DNA of 64,000 nt from Warburgia ugandensis (GCA_035236585.1 CP141126.1:7453001-7517000), one strand, 5' to 3'. Counted from the first letter of the stretch, positions 35,876 through 49,287 are shown. The notes: generated by a model not told the origin, from the letters alone. Numbers and translations: made by a program.

Positions 35876-38800
35876 GGTCTCTGGAAGTTCATTTTCTTTC
35901 CTGCCATCTGGGTCCTGTAATCTTGCTCCAAAAGCTGGAGAGAATTCCAGGGTCCTGTAATTTCTATGTTAATTTGAATATCAATCATGCTTATCAATTA
36001 TATTTACTTCTAGCTCTTTTTCTTCTTCTTTTTCTGACTATTGTATATTTCTGTGTATGTATCATAGCTGCAGTTCAGAATTCTAAGAAGATTGTTTCTA
36101 TGTGTGTATCATGCTAATGTTCATGTGACAAGAGCGGCAAGCGAGTGTTATCCTTGACTAGTCATTGAATTCAAGGCCTCTTGAGACTGCTGCAGATCCC
36201 AAACGAGGTTGACAAGTATCAAGATTTGTCTGCATTAGCATAGTTGGACGCGGCCTTGGATATCAGCTAGTTGATGTGTGGATTAGTCCTAGCTCAATAT
36301 GTCTTGGAATTGATATTTGAGACTAGTTCCTGCACCAAGTTGATTTAGCAAAGTCATTGGTCCATTTTGAGTTTCTGATATTGATCTTGGCACCCAATGA
36401 CATTGATTTAATGCCTACAAAACTGAAGGAGAGTCATGATAAAGATTTAGATGTAAAAAATGTTGATTGCAGAAGGAAGGAAAGGGCAATAGGCAGAAAA
36501 ATCCACAAAACAATAATTGGAGAAGTATCCAATATAACTCTGGTGGAATAGTCGCTTTAAGGGGTTGATTAATCCTAGCGTATGCTCTTTTTCCTCTTTA
36601 ATACTGTATATCTTGTAGAAGTACTTGATATTTCTTCTGAAAAATTTATAGTTTCACCATGAGAATTAGTATGGCTCAGAATACAGAACATCCTGCTCAT
36701 GTCCTCCTGGTCTCTCCAGGTTATATGAGTATATCAGTTATCTGCATATAAACAAATGAGAGATTCTACCTAGTGTATTTTCTCCATACAGTATTTCAGC
36801 TCTTTGTGATCTCTTTTGGGTTTTGAAGATTATTTTGCACTTGGATGGTGCTAAGACCTTGTGGGGGCTTTGTCTAACCGGCTCCCTGGAGGTCATTTTA
36901 GAGACCAGAAAGCTCCAAGGGGTATATGCAGTTCATGCAACGACAAGCTCCCGTCCTCTTTCTTATGCCTAAGTAAAAGAAAAGTTGTAGCTTCTGCGCC
37001 TTTTTTGCAGTCAGTAATGGGTAAAGCCACTGAACTAAAAAGAGTAGATTATTGGTTATCCCTATCTAGGTATGCCTTTTTGTCTTCATACATCTATTGG
37101 AGTTTCTTTTCTTTCTATTCTGGTCACCATTATTGATTAATGATTGTCCACCTACTGCAATTACCGATTCTCCATAGTTAGATTAGTGGTCCTTCTAAAC
37201 TGGTGGGATTTGACATCTGAATCATTAACAAGTAATGGTTCGCTCTTTTGTCTGTAACATCTGGATGACACCATTGCCGCTGGCGAGGAGAAATTATATG
37301 GTGTCTGCCACACGCGACTACAAGTACATGTGCCGCTAAGGTTTTTGGTTGCCCAAAATATTCATCGACTGAACCTCATCTTATCTTTGGCCATGTCCAA
37401 AATCCTGATATTCTTTTATCTTAGTTGCCCATTTTACACCAAGAAACGTTATTTGTTAGGATCATCCAGTGGGAAAGATATTTGGGCATGGCCTAGCAAG
37501 ATGGGATGCATTAGACGGATAGTTTGGATCAGTAGGAAGCTAGGCACTGCAGTTTCAGAAAGATAGTGGTTGTGCTGTTGCAGCATGTATGCTGAAAATG
37601 CTTCACAACTTTTTGCTGGTAGTAATTACAGTGCGCAAAAAAAAACACCAGAAAATTCACCATTACTTCTTTTTCGTAACTAGAAGCAGACCATTAACTT
37701 CCGGCAGTCATGAGCTTAGATGACAGTGTCTGGCAATGATTTGGTCGAGATATACCAGAGCGGATATGCTTCTTCCCCTTGAGCTAAAACACTCGAGGTG
37801 ATGATAACTGACATATACCACAACAAATTACACTTTTTCCACTTGAGCTAAAACACATGATAGATATGGAGAATGCGGATCAGGATGCTCTGGACTGCTC
37901 ACATTTTGTTAATATTGCTTTGGATTTTTCCACCAACTCTGCATGTTTCCACAGTTCTCTCTTGCCCACCACTTTCTGTCTCAGCTCATAACAGTTTGGC
38001 CTCTCGTTGCGATCTTTGTGATTTTGATTTTCCTTTCAGAAATTGATTGGCAAATAAACAGGGATGGTCAACCAAGCATTTGCAAATGATAGACCATGTC
38101 CAAATGGGGAATCACAGTCGTAGATGCACAAGTCACAGATTCTGCTGGAGAATATCATTAATTTTAAGAGCGCGCAGTATTTTAAGAACGTCCTCTATGT
38201 GGACGTTCTCTGGGGCTTGAAAGTGGGGGTTTGGACCACGCCCTATGACGGCATTGCTAATTTGGTACTTGCTTAAAACTGAAAAGAAACTTGTTTAGTG
38301 GACGTTTCTGGTGTGATATTGGGCGCCTTACTAGATCTTAGTATTGCAGTTAGGATAACTGCACCACCAAAGTTAGCCCACTCATGGAGTCTTTCGATTA
38401 CAGATGAGGATTTGATGCCAGAAAAATATATGACAACAGTGTATCACAGATGCAACCCTGAATCAGTGAGGTCCACCTCACACTGGCAGGGCCCACTGCA
38501 TACAATGCAGTCCCTCCTTATTTAGGGCATCCGATTTGCAGTGCCACAGTGGCATTCTTTTTGCACTCTAATGGGCTTTAAAGCCAATCTAACCAGCATG
38601 TGTAGATTGAACCCAGATGCCCAAGCTTCTGACCCTGTGCAAAGAGAGATGTTGAGCTCGCTTCTGATGTCTTTTACAGTGCCCTGAACCAAAGATGCTA
38701 GTACATTCTCTAGATGCTGCCCATCCCTTCCGTTCTCATTTCTGATAGCACTGCTTTTATACAGTTTCAATGTTCTGTGATAAAGATATCAGGGAGAGTG

Positions 38801-39056
38801 TTAGGTTAGACCAATTTTTTACTTGAGCTTTTCTCCATGTCGTCATGGTTTGTCTTTATAAACAGCTGCTTATCAAATAGTAAAAGAATACACAACAAGA
38901 TGATTGACTTCATGACCACAAAATGTAGAATAAGTTTCACATGGCTGCAAATGTAGGCAATATGCACAAACAAAAGGGTTGCGACTGTATGTAACTGTAA
39001 CCACCTATGGGAACTTAGATGGTGTAATACAGAGTTTCGATGGTTCAAAACAATGT
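35876..39056. other. Intergenic region, nothing identified
   Basis: About 3.2 kb between the STOP1-like stop and the 3' end of the PS1 remnant. It includes the STOP1 3' UTR and a 9 bp stem hairpin at 38185-38209. The short open frames have no recognisable domains. Confidence 0.6.
38185..38209. repeat. Perfect 9 bp inverted repeat (hairpin)
   Basis: AGAACGTCC and its exact complement GGACGTTCT, separated by seven bases. No T-run or gene end nearby gives it a clear role. Confidence 0.7.
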
Positions 39057-42000
39057 TTATGTGACTGAATTTAAGTGCCCATAGTGAGAATTACGGAACA
39101 GTATGAGTTTCAAACCCTTTGCATTGTCCCGTGCCTTTGTTATCTTCCTTGTGGTGCAGTAATGGTTCTCCTTTAGACCTGCTTCATCCAAACAAGACCA
39201 AGTAGATCCTCGTGGAGTGCTCTCTACCCATAGAAACCTGTCTGAGTATGGGTTGACAAGACTCTCTCTAAACTCCATTGCAGTCTCACAGATTAAACCC
39301 TGAAACAATGAAGTAACACCAGATACGAATTCAGCCAAGTTACTCCAGATAAGCAGAAAATATGCAGGCCAAATAGTGAGAATATCTCTTGAATACTATT
39401 ACCTCTGCCATGGCTTTGATCTTCGGTGCAATGTCATGGTTAAGAAGGACAATCGTCACTTTTGACTTTTTTAAAGACGAGGGCACATTCAAGGATATGG
39501 TCTGCTGCTGTTGAAGAAACTACTTCTGTAAAATTTCCACCAGGAAACTCATTACTTCCCTCGCTTAACCGCGACCAAGGGGAAACAGGAGTTGTTTCTG
39601 TAGGCATTTTATCCGACGAGCTTTGGACATGAATCCACCAACTTGTTTTCACCATACTCTCTTCTATCCATTGCAATACTGAAGAAGCATCATTTTCCTT
39701 CTTGAACCAGCTCCCGCACCTTCTAAAACAATCGAGCTCTCTTATTACTGTTAAAGACATTCAAGAGATAAAGTAAATATTATCTAGAAAGGGTCGAATA
39801 CTCTGAAGAAGCTCAATGATATATACCCATTTGTGGAATGATGAGGTGAGTTCCTCTAAGGCCTTCTAACAGCTTTAATGATCTTCATGATTCTGCATCA
39901 AGAAAACAACTTGCATCCACCACCAAGTTCCATTTCCTCTTCATATCTCCTGTCTACTAGACAGACAGGTTTTGCAATAGCATTAATATTGTTCAGTATC
40001 AATTTTTAACATGTAACAAAGTTCTAGAAGATTAAACATCTTACAGCGGAAGTGGCATTGCTTTTGTTTATGGTCTGAGTACGATTGATGGAAGTGCTAC
40101 TCTTTGATGTAGCATTTGTAACTGAAATTGGCTTGCTGTTGCTGATAGAATTTACTGGTAGAGACTGAAATGGCATCCTCTCTGCTCTTCTCTCATCCAC
40201 GGCCTCACGATTAAATCTAGCATGATTTCTGGAGACAGTTTTCTTTGCTTTTGAATGATGTGAAACTTCCAGTGTCGAGTTCTCTTTTTCTGAACGAAAA
40301 ACGTCTTCTTCAATATCCAAACTGGCCATAAGGTTCAAAGATGATTTTTGCAATTCCAGCTTCACGGTTTCTGGCCTATTCTTCTTTAATTTTAGGCTCA
40401 GACTTTGTGGCATCAGATTCTCCTTATCTGAGGAGAATCTTGCAAAGCTTGCAAAGCCTTCTGGACCAGAGAAAAGAACCTTGCAAAGCTTTTCTTTTCT
40501 GTTGCCTCCTAGATACATGCCTGTATTTTCTTGTTGGTTTTGACCTCTTTCTTGAGCATCCGAATTCATAACAGTCCTTCCGCTACTCCTTCCTGTTTGA
40601 ATTTGAAGAAAGTTAGCTGGTTTGCATCTTCTTGACCAATGGCTTGGCATATCCTGCTGCTCTGATTCTCTTATTGGTGGGTTTTGATTTTCTCTTTCAC
40701 GTAGTACTCCTTTGGTGACAAAGCCTTCTGGACTCCCGTTTTCTGCCTCCAATTGTGCATCAGCTGGGACCAGATATTTGACGGGTAGTAAAGAATTCAC
40801 AGATTCTGTGCATATAAGTTCATCACAATGGTTTGCCTTATGGCTGCTCAAATCTTTTCCTTACTGGGTTCCAGTTTTATTTGTCCAGGTGTGTTGGAGG
40901 TGCAGAAAAAGCTTCTTCCATGGTTGGTTCTGGTACTTCTGCAGCAACAAGAAATTCTGCCAATGAGGATGTTTTCAAATGGTATGCCTTCAATGAACAT
41001 TGAGATAATCCCTCTTGTACCGATTCTCTTCTTGGTGGGCTTTGGTTTTCTCTCTTGGATAGCACTCCATTGTTGGCAAAATCCTTCTGGACCCTGTTTT
41101 TCTCTGTCCAATTGTGCAGCACCTGTGAAGCCAAATTTCACAGACAATGTAGGCAATGTAAAAACCACAGATTCCGCCATTGTAGATTCATAGCAAAGGT
41201 TCACCTCATCCAGGTGGTCCAATCTTCCTCTTTGTGCTCACTGGTTTTCTTTGTCCGAGGGAGTTTGAGGTGCAAAACAAGCTTCTTCCACAGTTGGATT
41301 TTCTCCTTCTCTGTCTGGTAGTTCTACAGTAACATGAGCTTCTGCCACTCAAGATGCACTGGAATGGCTCTCCTTTGGTGAACATTGTGATGATCCCTGC
41401 TGTTCTGATTTTCTTCTTGTTGTGCTTTGGTTTTCTCTCTCAGTTATTGCTCCTATGATGGCAAAACATTCTGGACCCTCATTTTCTGTGTCCAATTGTG
41501 TATCAGCTGTGAAGATATTCACTAATTCGGCAATTTCAGGTTCACGACAATGACTCACCTGATCCAGCTGTTCAAATCTTCGTCCTGGTGGACTCCAGTT
41601 TTATTTGTCCAGGTGTGCATCAGTTGCAAAATAATATTCTTCCATGATAGCATTCCCTTCTTTTTCCACTGATAATTCTGCAGAAACAACACCTGCTGCC
41701 AATACCAGTGTATGGAAATGGTCGAGTCCATAAGTATCCAGTCTTCTTCCTGGGGTATTCTGGTTTTCTTTGTCCAACAACGTTTGAGTAGCAAAATAAG
41801 CTATTTCCATCATCGAGGTCTCTCCTCTTTCTGCAGGTAATTCTTCAATAACAGAACCTTCCACACTCTGGTTCTCTTTCTCCAAATGCACTTCAGCTGC
41901 CAAACAAACATCAATTGTGCCGCCTTCCATGCTCTGATTCTCTTTCTCCAATTGCACTTCTGCTGCTGAGAGAGCTTCCACAGGTGGCAAGAAGCTCTTG

Positions 42001-43153
42001 GAATCTACCTCAGGCAAATGGCTAGACATATCTATCTTTGCCAGTCTTTTTGTGGTTGTGTCAACTTTTCTCCTTCCACAGTTGGGTTTTGTCCCCCTCC
42101 CCAAATGTGGCTGTATTGCCAGACAAAACTCCATCAGTAAATGAAGAATCCATGGGTTCTGGCACTGGAGCAGCAGATGGAACCCTTGCAGATCTTGAAG
42201 CATTGTGAAGTTTCACAGGTGTTGAATTCTCGTCCTGTTCAAAACAATCAAGATCATGTACAACAAAGAATCAAGATCAATTTAATAAGAAGAAGGATGA
42301 GAAAATAACAGATTACGCCAAAAGAATTCAGAAAGGAATACTAGCAAGTCAAATTCAGTCAAGTCAATATAATAATCCAAAGAAAATTACGGGCTCCATC
42401 AAATCAATGCTTCAATACAAGAAAGTCAAGAAACTAAAGAAAGATTAGGTCAAAGAATTCAGCAATGATTACTAACAAAACTATTCAACCAATTTAATAT
42501 CAGAATTCAAAAGAATATACCAGGTCCAATAGAATATTTCAATACAAGGAAATCAAGAAACTACAGAAAGAAACAATCACCGGACATTCACCTGATTCCC
42601 TGCAATTATAGCTGCTGAAGGGATTAATAGGTTTTCAATCTCAAATGCATCACCAAGAGAAAACCATTTCAATCTGTGAATCCTAGTTGATGCACCGAAC
42701 TTTACGTGTCACCTTCTGCAACTTCCACAGGAACTTGTGGCTCAATCTTCTTCCCAGAAACCCAAGTTCCATGCACTTCCACGAGGAAAGAACAAGGCAA
42801 TGGAATCAAGAAAATTAGAATCCGGGCAAGAAATCCAACAAGAAAGAGGACTTCTTGTAACCATACCAGATGACAAAGAGCTTCTGAGATCTGGGCTGTA
42901 AGATGATCTGGAGATGGAACCGGCCAATGCTTGGATGATCTAACACGATTTGGCAATCTGGGTGTCGACCAACAAGAAGTTGCTCTTCTTCTTGGCCGGA
43001 TTTCTCCCCATTATCTGCATATTCTTTTGATGAATCGGATTCAGAAGGGGGGTTGTTAATGAAGATGTTCTTGAGAATGCTACCGTTTTTCAAGACAGTG
43101 AAGACAGGAATTTTTTGTTCTTCCACCTCTGGCCTTTCTTCGTCTGCTGCCAT
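39057..43153 (-). pseudogene. PS1: PS1-like FHA/PIN-domain gene, multiply disrupted
   Basis: Parallel Spindle 1 relative. In Arabidopsis PS1 controls spindle orientation in male meiosis II, and its loss yields unreduced pollen. Six exons in order: 43153-42867, 42775-42592, 42234-40045, 39953-39827, 39747-39403, 39299-39057. N-terminal FHA (LLVGRHPDCQIVLDHPSIGRFHLQI, then VHGTWVSGKK); a long repetitive middle with LDKENQ modules; C-terminal PIN-like part (LVVDASCFLDAES, VIRELDCFRR, ICETAMEFRESL). Lesions seen: about 11 bases missing before the FHA VHGTW block (exon 1 end); a one-base loss giving TAA at 42702-42704; an extra base in the A4 run at 42066-42069; stops at 41601-41603, 41349-41351, 41238-41240 and 40877-40879; shifts near 41080 and 40845; TGA at 39885-39887; a shift near 39450. 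Splice phases agree only if the small indels are undone, which supports real decay of a once-normal gene. Assembly error is less likely because the other genes here are clean. Confidence 0.82.
40300..42030 (-). repeat. Degenerate LDKENQ-type repeat region in PS1 exon
   Basis: The central exon encodes repeated modules of roughly 30-80 residues built on a (L)(D/E)KENQ core preceded by an A(T/E)xxL stretch and often followed by PPxRRxxEQ. Copies include AAEVQLEKENQSMEGG, AAEVHLEKENQSVEGS, TQTLLDKENQNTPGRR, DAHLDK then a stop then NWSPPGRR, and THLDK then a stop then NWNPVRKR. At the DNA level, CAATTG(T/G)GCATCAG-like and CTTTGTCCA-like blocks recur. Confidence 0.65.
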
Positions 43154-44665
43154 TTTTGAGTGGGGATTTTTGTTTCTCTTTTCTGGTTTTCGGAATTTTG
43201 GTGCTTTTGGGAAACACCAGAAAAGAAGAAAGCTTGAGAAATGAAAAGGAGTTGGGGAGATGAAAGGCAAGAATGTGATCGGAGGAAATTAGGAAAGTGT
43301 CTTGCCATGAACTTGCATTGATTATTTGAATTTTGAGTTTGAATATAAAAGAATGGCGTTCAGAGTTTGGAACGGTTAGTCCTATCACCCTGGAGACATT
43401 TTCTGGCAAACTATCGGTAAAGCCTAATTTTAGGAGGGGGGTTGATTGATTTCTTACAGTACCATAGAGCCTTGTTTTGAATTTAGGATCATAGGAACTT
43501 AGGAAGTAATGTAGTCCGTGCAGATGCTGGTGAGAAATCAAATCGGTCACCCATCGGCCCTGCATCCTAGATTTCGTTTACTGCTGCTAGGTGTATAAAG
43601 TGGTGCCTTAAAAGATTCAAGACAAGCAGCACAAAAATGAGCGATGGAAGGTAGAATGACCCTCGTGATTGGCATAGAGAATGATAGGTTTTGATAACAG
43701 AAAAATTTGTCCCCACTTGTGCTTTTAGGTTGCGTAACCATCACAGAAAAACCCATTAGAATAGATGATTGAGAAGAAAAAAAAATTATGGAAGATCATC
43801 AAGGGTTAAGATGTTCAGCTAGAGATCTTCTGTGGCAGATCATTGGAAAGAGACCAGCAGAAGAAGTCATGAAAGAAGCCACCGGCTGAATAGAATATAG
43901 TCTTAAGTTTTAAGATCACATAATCAAAGAACTGAATGAAGATTAAGCTGTGTTCCCGCACTAGACTTTCTGCCATTTATAGTCCAGGTGCGTTGTAGGC
44001 AAGCTTTTACTCGTGGGTCTCCAAAGTCTCAGATATCTACAACTGCTTTACCCATTACCGAAATTGCATATCACGGGCGATTCCAAGGTGGAATTCAGCA
44101 GTACGGCTCAGGGTCTATACAAATGTTTGTTGATATAAGCTCTGCTACGTCCAGGTCGGAGTCTCGGTCTGTAATGTTTTGTAAATTCCATCAGTGATCC
44201 AGAAAAACCAGTGCATTCAAGCATGAAGAGATGCACCAACTACTACACGAATTAATGCCTCCATTCTGTAAATTTCCACAAGGACTTGCAATTGAAAAGA
44301 TGGGCTAGGAGGGAAGCAAGAAAACCATCGCTAGAATACAAAAATCGTTGGAATAGTAAAAAACCTGAGGAACCTAGACGATGCCGTACAACCTTGAGCA
44401 CCAAAACCAAAACCAAAATCTCTCTGCGCTTATGTTGAGCACAACCCATCCACAAATTTGCAAGTCTTAATTTGAAGCCTGAACCCCTGGCAAGAAATAT
44501 GGAATTCCAGAATCCTACCAAACAACAGAAGATATACCCCTAAACACCACAACGCCAACTGATTTTAAGAACCTGACATGAAGAACTCAAGGCTGGAAAA
44601 AAAATGCCTTCAATCCCCAGATGACAAATGACGTCCAGTGAATGGTGGGAATGGACTCGAGTAGA
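43154..44665. other. Intergenic region between PS1 remnant and TMEM18
   Basis: About 1.5 kb. It holds the 5' flank of the PS1 remnant and the 3' flank of TMEM18. No coding sequence, RNA or repeat recognised. Confidence 0.6.
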
Positions 44666-47600
44666 TCAATCTTCCTTGCTACGAGAAAGCCTTGCTCGGT
44701 GTCTCAGTTCTGCTTTCTTCCACCTGATGATAAGGTAGCACAGTGAAATAAGGGTGTTCACCTGCAAAGATGAGAAGTGGTCATGGAGCAGCAGCTCTAA
44801 AACATTGAGATCAAATGGCAATTATGGGTACTTACCAGGATTATAATTGCAATGACAAGTAGAGGTCCAGACCAAAGTGCTGACCAAAAAAGGCCGTGTG
44901 GATCAAAATAATTCTGGCCCGCAAAACTTCTCCAGTTCTTCCCGAGAAGTCTATTGATGGGCTCCGCAAGATATACACCAGTCACTGCACATTAGAACAG
45001 ACGGAAGTTAAACAATACTTGCATCAACAAGGCTTTCGCCTAATGCAGTTCGATATATTTACATAATGATTGCTGTTAGAAAAGGTTGCCGGATATGGTT
45101 AGCTGAACTGCACAAGCACTCTGAATACTCTATACATAGAGTAAAAGTCCGATAAATTAATAGCTTGGGCCAAAGATTTTCTATAAACCCAGCGGGATTT
45201 TATTTTATCAGAAAATTTTCATAAATAAATATATATGGGCATCTTGTTGTTTATATTATTGTATAGAAAAATCTCTGTCTTTTCCCTTTTTATAGAGAAA
45301 CTCCCTCATCTAGCTACTTCTTTCTTTCTTTCTTGCCTCGGTATGCAACATGAGTTCGTGTTGGCTACTCTTATGGTTCTACGGATTGAGAGGAAATGTA
45401 AAATACATTTACAAATGGAAGGAGATCTCCTCAAGACACTGACAAGATCTAGAAATGTGGCATCTCCTCACCCAAATCTAAGTTCATCAGATCTCTCACA
45501 TAAAGAAACTAACAATAGATGGAGAAGAATAATCATTAAAACAACATTTCTATTTCATTTTAGAATAAGTTTATCAGTTCACTTGTTCAAAGAAATATGT
45601 CATTGCATTAATGAAAGTTCAGAAGCTTACATGCCAAAAGGAACAAGAACATTTGGAAGTTGATAATCCTCCTTGAAATAATGACTGCTAGCAACAAAGC
45701 AACATGAAATGATATTAAGCAAATCAACCAAGGTTCCTGCAGGGACAAAGAAACAAAAGAGGAAACAAAACCAATTAGAAATGGCCAGTATAATAGTGTG
45801 CAGATGATTTTTATGACTAAAATAACCTAATAGCTTACTGACACAAGTAACAGATCAAAGACAACCAAAATAACCTAATATCTTGCCGACACAAGTAATG
45901 GATCAAAGACAAACATGACTTGTCAAAAAGCAGGTTTGACTGTGACATCAATATTGCATATAAGACACAAATTGGAAGAACCTAAGCAGCCAAATAGAAA
46001 ACAAACAACCACATAGCTAAATGTGCATAATGTGTTTCAAGAAATACTTAGTCATTTAAACATGTTACATGTGTTCTCTATTGGTTGCAATCTTACTAAA
46101 AAGTTAATGCAAACTTTGAGAACCAGAATCAAGCAATCCTTGGTAGACTCTACACACATGACTCAATAAGTTCAGGGATGCACAATAATTCACTTGGATG
46201 TGTATTTCCTTGTATCTTTGGCTTTGTTATAGTGTATCAAGGTCTTTAAGGGAGGAAATCAACGTTTGTGTGAATTTTGCAATGTCAATAACTTACATCC
46301 TCTCGCGGCTTAGTTAACATGTATATTGAAAACATCTTGCTCATCAACCTACTTGCATGCGTCTGTGTATTTACTAGTATTTTTGCACAGAATTTGATAT
46401 AACATTTCAAAGATATCTTTCTTTTGACGAATGTATGATTCAATTGAAAAGACAATAACAATAGAAAATCATACTATTAGTCCACAAACAAATTTGTCTC
46501 CCATTTCTAATTCCATGGCAAATAAGATAACATGGTAGGCATTAATATTGGTCGAGACTCAACTACAATCTGGTGGGGCTTTCTCTGGCAAATCCTGGAA
46601 CACATTACAGAGATAGTTCTCATTTATAACTCTATCCAACTAAAAAGAACTACTGTGTATTCTTTCAAGCATCACTCCTTGAGCAAAAGCTGCAAAATGT
46701 TATCATTCCCATACTACCTTGGACCAAATGAAGCAATCAAAGAAAAAATGTCTCATATCTACCTTCAACAAAAATCCTTTGAGCCCGATCCTGTCTAATA
46801 CATTTTGCGTGCATTCAAGTGAGGAAGTAAGAACATAACCATGGATCTCTTATGGCAAACTTTTCTTGTCTATTCATTTTCTACAGCTTTGCAAGCTAAG
46901 AAACAGCTGAAAAGAAATCTGATTTGTGAAAGGCATTTCCTTATGAAATGTAAAATTTCTAGTTCTACAACAGTATAATACGAAAAGAACAAACTGCAAC
47001 ACCTAAAAAAAATTGTTTAGCCTTCAAATCCAATTTCTCCCAGATGAGAGATGCAAATGGATCAATGAGACTTTTATAGGGCCAACGAAGAACCAGAAAC
47101 TACCCCTAAAGGTAAGACCCTCCAACTGAAGTGGGTCGTACATTGGAGACATAATTACACCTAACAATGCCGTAAGATGTTCAGTATACTCGGCAATCAG
47201 CTTCGAGTATAATCCTCACAGAAATGTGTGATAATTGCAAACGGTAGTCATCATTGCAACAAACAAAAGGGAAAGAGAAAATTCAGCTGGCTATGTTGGG
47301 TACATGTCTTCCAATCCGGATCAAAATGGTAGCTTTGTATAAAATTGAACTACGCTGTACATGTACATCTCTAGTTATCATGACTGTCAATTAACCTTGT
47401 CTAATATTTGGTAAAGAGATTAGCAACAAATGTTACCGACTCAGACCAGGATCCTTCCACGTCAAATGCTCATTTATTGGTTTCTTTGACTAACAAGAGA
47501 ACCCTCAAAGAAGGTCAATTTATTCTCCATAACGTGCATTACAATACAAGTAACAAGAAACATTGCTACAGAGAAATTAATGGAACCGGAAAACCCTAGA

Positions 47601-47800
47601 AACAGCAAAGGAGAGGGCAAGAAGGCATTGAGAGGACACAATTCAAATATCAAACGAACCTTCCAATCAATGGCGTGGAAGAATCCCATGAAGTTCTCGT
47701 AAGCGGGCCGAATCCCGCTTCGAAATTCAGTCGTCAACTTCTCGAAGAGATCGGCCATTTGATCCATATGATCGTCGATTGCAGATCTCAGATGCTCCAT
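44666..47800 (-). CDS. TMEM18: TMEM18 homologue, four exons
   Basis: Small transmembrane protein 18 family; the animal protein sits in the nuclear envelope/ER, and the plant role is unknown. Exons on the minus strand: 47800-47660, 45736-45631, 44984-44836, 44761-44666, all GT-AG, joining to 163 residues, the usual family length. Residues 1-47 form a polar helix-rich N-terminus (MEHLRSAIDDHMDQMADLFEK, HAIDW). Membrane segments lie at about 50-68 (WLICLISFHVALLLAVIIS), 74-92, and 112-145 in one or two passes. The conserved middle GVYLAEPINRLLGKNWRSFAGQNYFD identifies the family. The C-terminus is basic (RWKKAELRHRARLSRSKED). No disruption seen. Introns hold no recognised transposon, only a small 48 bp duplication. 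It lies on the same strand as the PS1 remnant, 1.5 kb upstream of it. Confidence 0.9.
45819..45914. repeat. 48 bp tandem duplication in TMEM18 intron 1
   Basis: Two adjacent copies, each AAAATAACCTAATA(G/T)CTT(A/G)C then CGACACAAGTAA-like and GGATCAAAGACAA-like, differing at a handful of positions. Confidence 0.85.
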
Positions 47801-49108
47801 AGCGGAAATGAGAATGAATCGAAGAAAAGAAAAAGAAAAACCCTAGATTGCTAGGTTGAATGAGAGGCGATCAAAATCAGATTTGTCTTAATTGGGCTGC
47901 AAGTCTTCGACAAGTTCCTGCTGGGTTTCAAGAAATTTCCAGGGCTGACTTGAAGCAAACAGAGCCCGGTCTCCCCGCATCCTACACCAGAATGCCCGCG
48001 TATTATAGTCTCAGACTCATCTGATAGAAATGATGAAAAGACGCGTCCTCATTGCATGCCTACTTGTAAATGACAATGCACTTTATCTCTACCGTCGATC
48101 TGTTGCTTCCGTTATTATTACTTTGCCGACGGCCTCTTAAGGAACTTCTCTAGACGCGCCTCTCATTTTTGCTTAAACTAAGAAGGAGACCCACCTTTGG
48201 ATGATATGACCCATTCGCCTCCTTGCTTTGCCTTCGGATATCTCATAATCAAAACATTATAATAATTGGATGAATGTAGCATCTTACATACCATATAATC
48301 ATTTTGGAGTGAGTTTAAACCGTTGTTTATAGAAAGTTTTTAACCCACTAGAACACACCATTTAAGCTATTGGATATTTAAAGCTAGAGCAATAAAATAA
48401 AGGGATTATTGATTCTCCAAAGTGAGTCCCCTTCAAGTAAATATGAGGGGCGCAAGCATTCTTCTCTTCTTTTCTTTCTTCCTATTTTTGCGTTTTGTGA
48501 GTGAAGAATGAATTCACATGCTCTCATGAATTGAACCTGCAACCAAGTATATTTCAAAAAAGATGCCAAGTTCTGTCTTGTATGCAACCAGCTCCCATAA
48601 ATATTGTTGGTTTTTATTATTTATGTCAAGTTCCAACCTTTGTTAAGTAGTGGGAGATTGGTATGTGAAGATGATTTGAAGAAATCCTCCTCTAAGTTGC
48701 TAGTAATCTAAAAACTTCAATGATAGTTGTGTTTGTGACAAGGAGTTGACTTTTTTTCCTTCAATGAGCTAGTATGATGCATTATTTACCAAATAACAAA
48801 CAAAAAATGGCTCTCAAAGCAAAAGTCATTTGTTAGGTCTGTAATCTTCAAAACATTGCACACTAGTCTATAATCTTCACAACGTTTTAACAATTCATTT
48901 TAAATTTAATAGCAAACTTATAATAAGCTTGTCTAGAGAGAATTTTTGAACTTTTCAGACATACACTAAGGTTTACAAATAAAGATAAACTAGGAAAAGG
49001 ATGTTAAAAGTGTGATTAATAGCAATACGAAAACACTATGAAGGACCTCACTATTACTCTCATGCTTTTCTTTTCTTTTTTTAATTTCTCTTCTTGCTTT
49101 ATCTGAAA
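47801..49108. other. Upstream region of TMEM18, gene-free
   Basis: The 5' flank of TMEM18, with no coding sequence or transposon recognised before the SINE at 49109. Confidence 0.6.
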
Positions 49109-49287
49109 GGGAGTCTTGGAGCAATGGTAGAGTTGCGTCGTGTGACCTTGAGGTCATGGGTTCAAGGTGTAGAAACAGCCTCTTGTAAAATGTAAGATAA
49201 GACTGTATACTATTGACCCTTGTGGTCTGCCCCTTCCTTGGACCTTGCATAAGCCGATGCTTCATGCATCGGGGCATCCTTTTTCTT
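49109..49287 (+). mobile_element. Au-like SINE, full length
   Basis: Plus-strand copy from GGAGTCTTGGAGCAATGG (A-box region) through TGTGACCTTGAGGTCATGGG to the GGGGCATCC end. Target duplication TGCTTTAT(C/T)TGAAA at 49095-49108 and 49288-49301, 13 of 14 bases identical. Confidence 0.88.
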
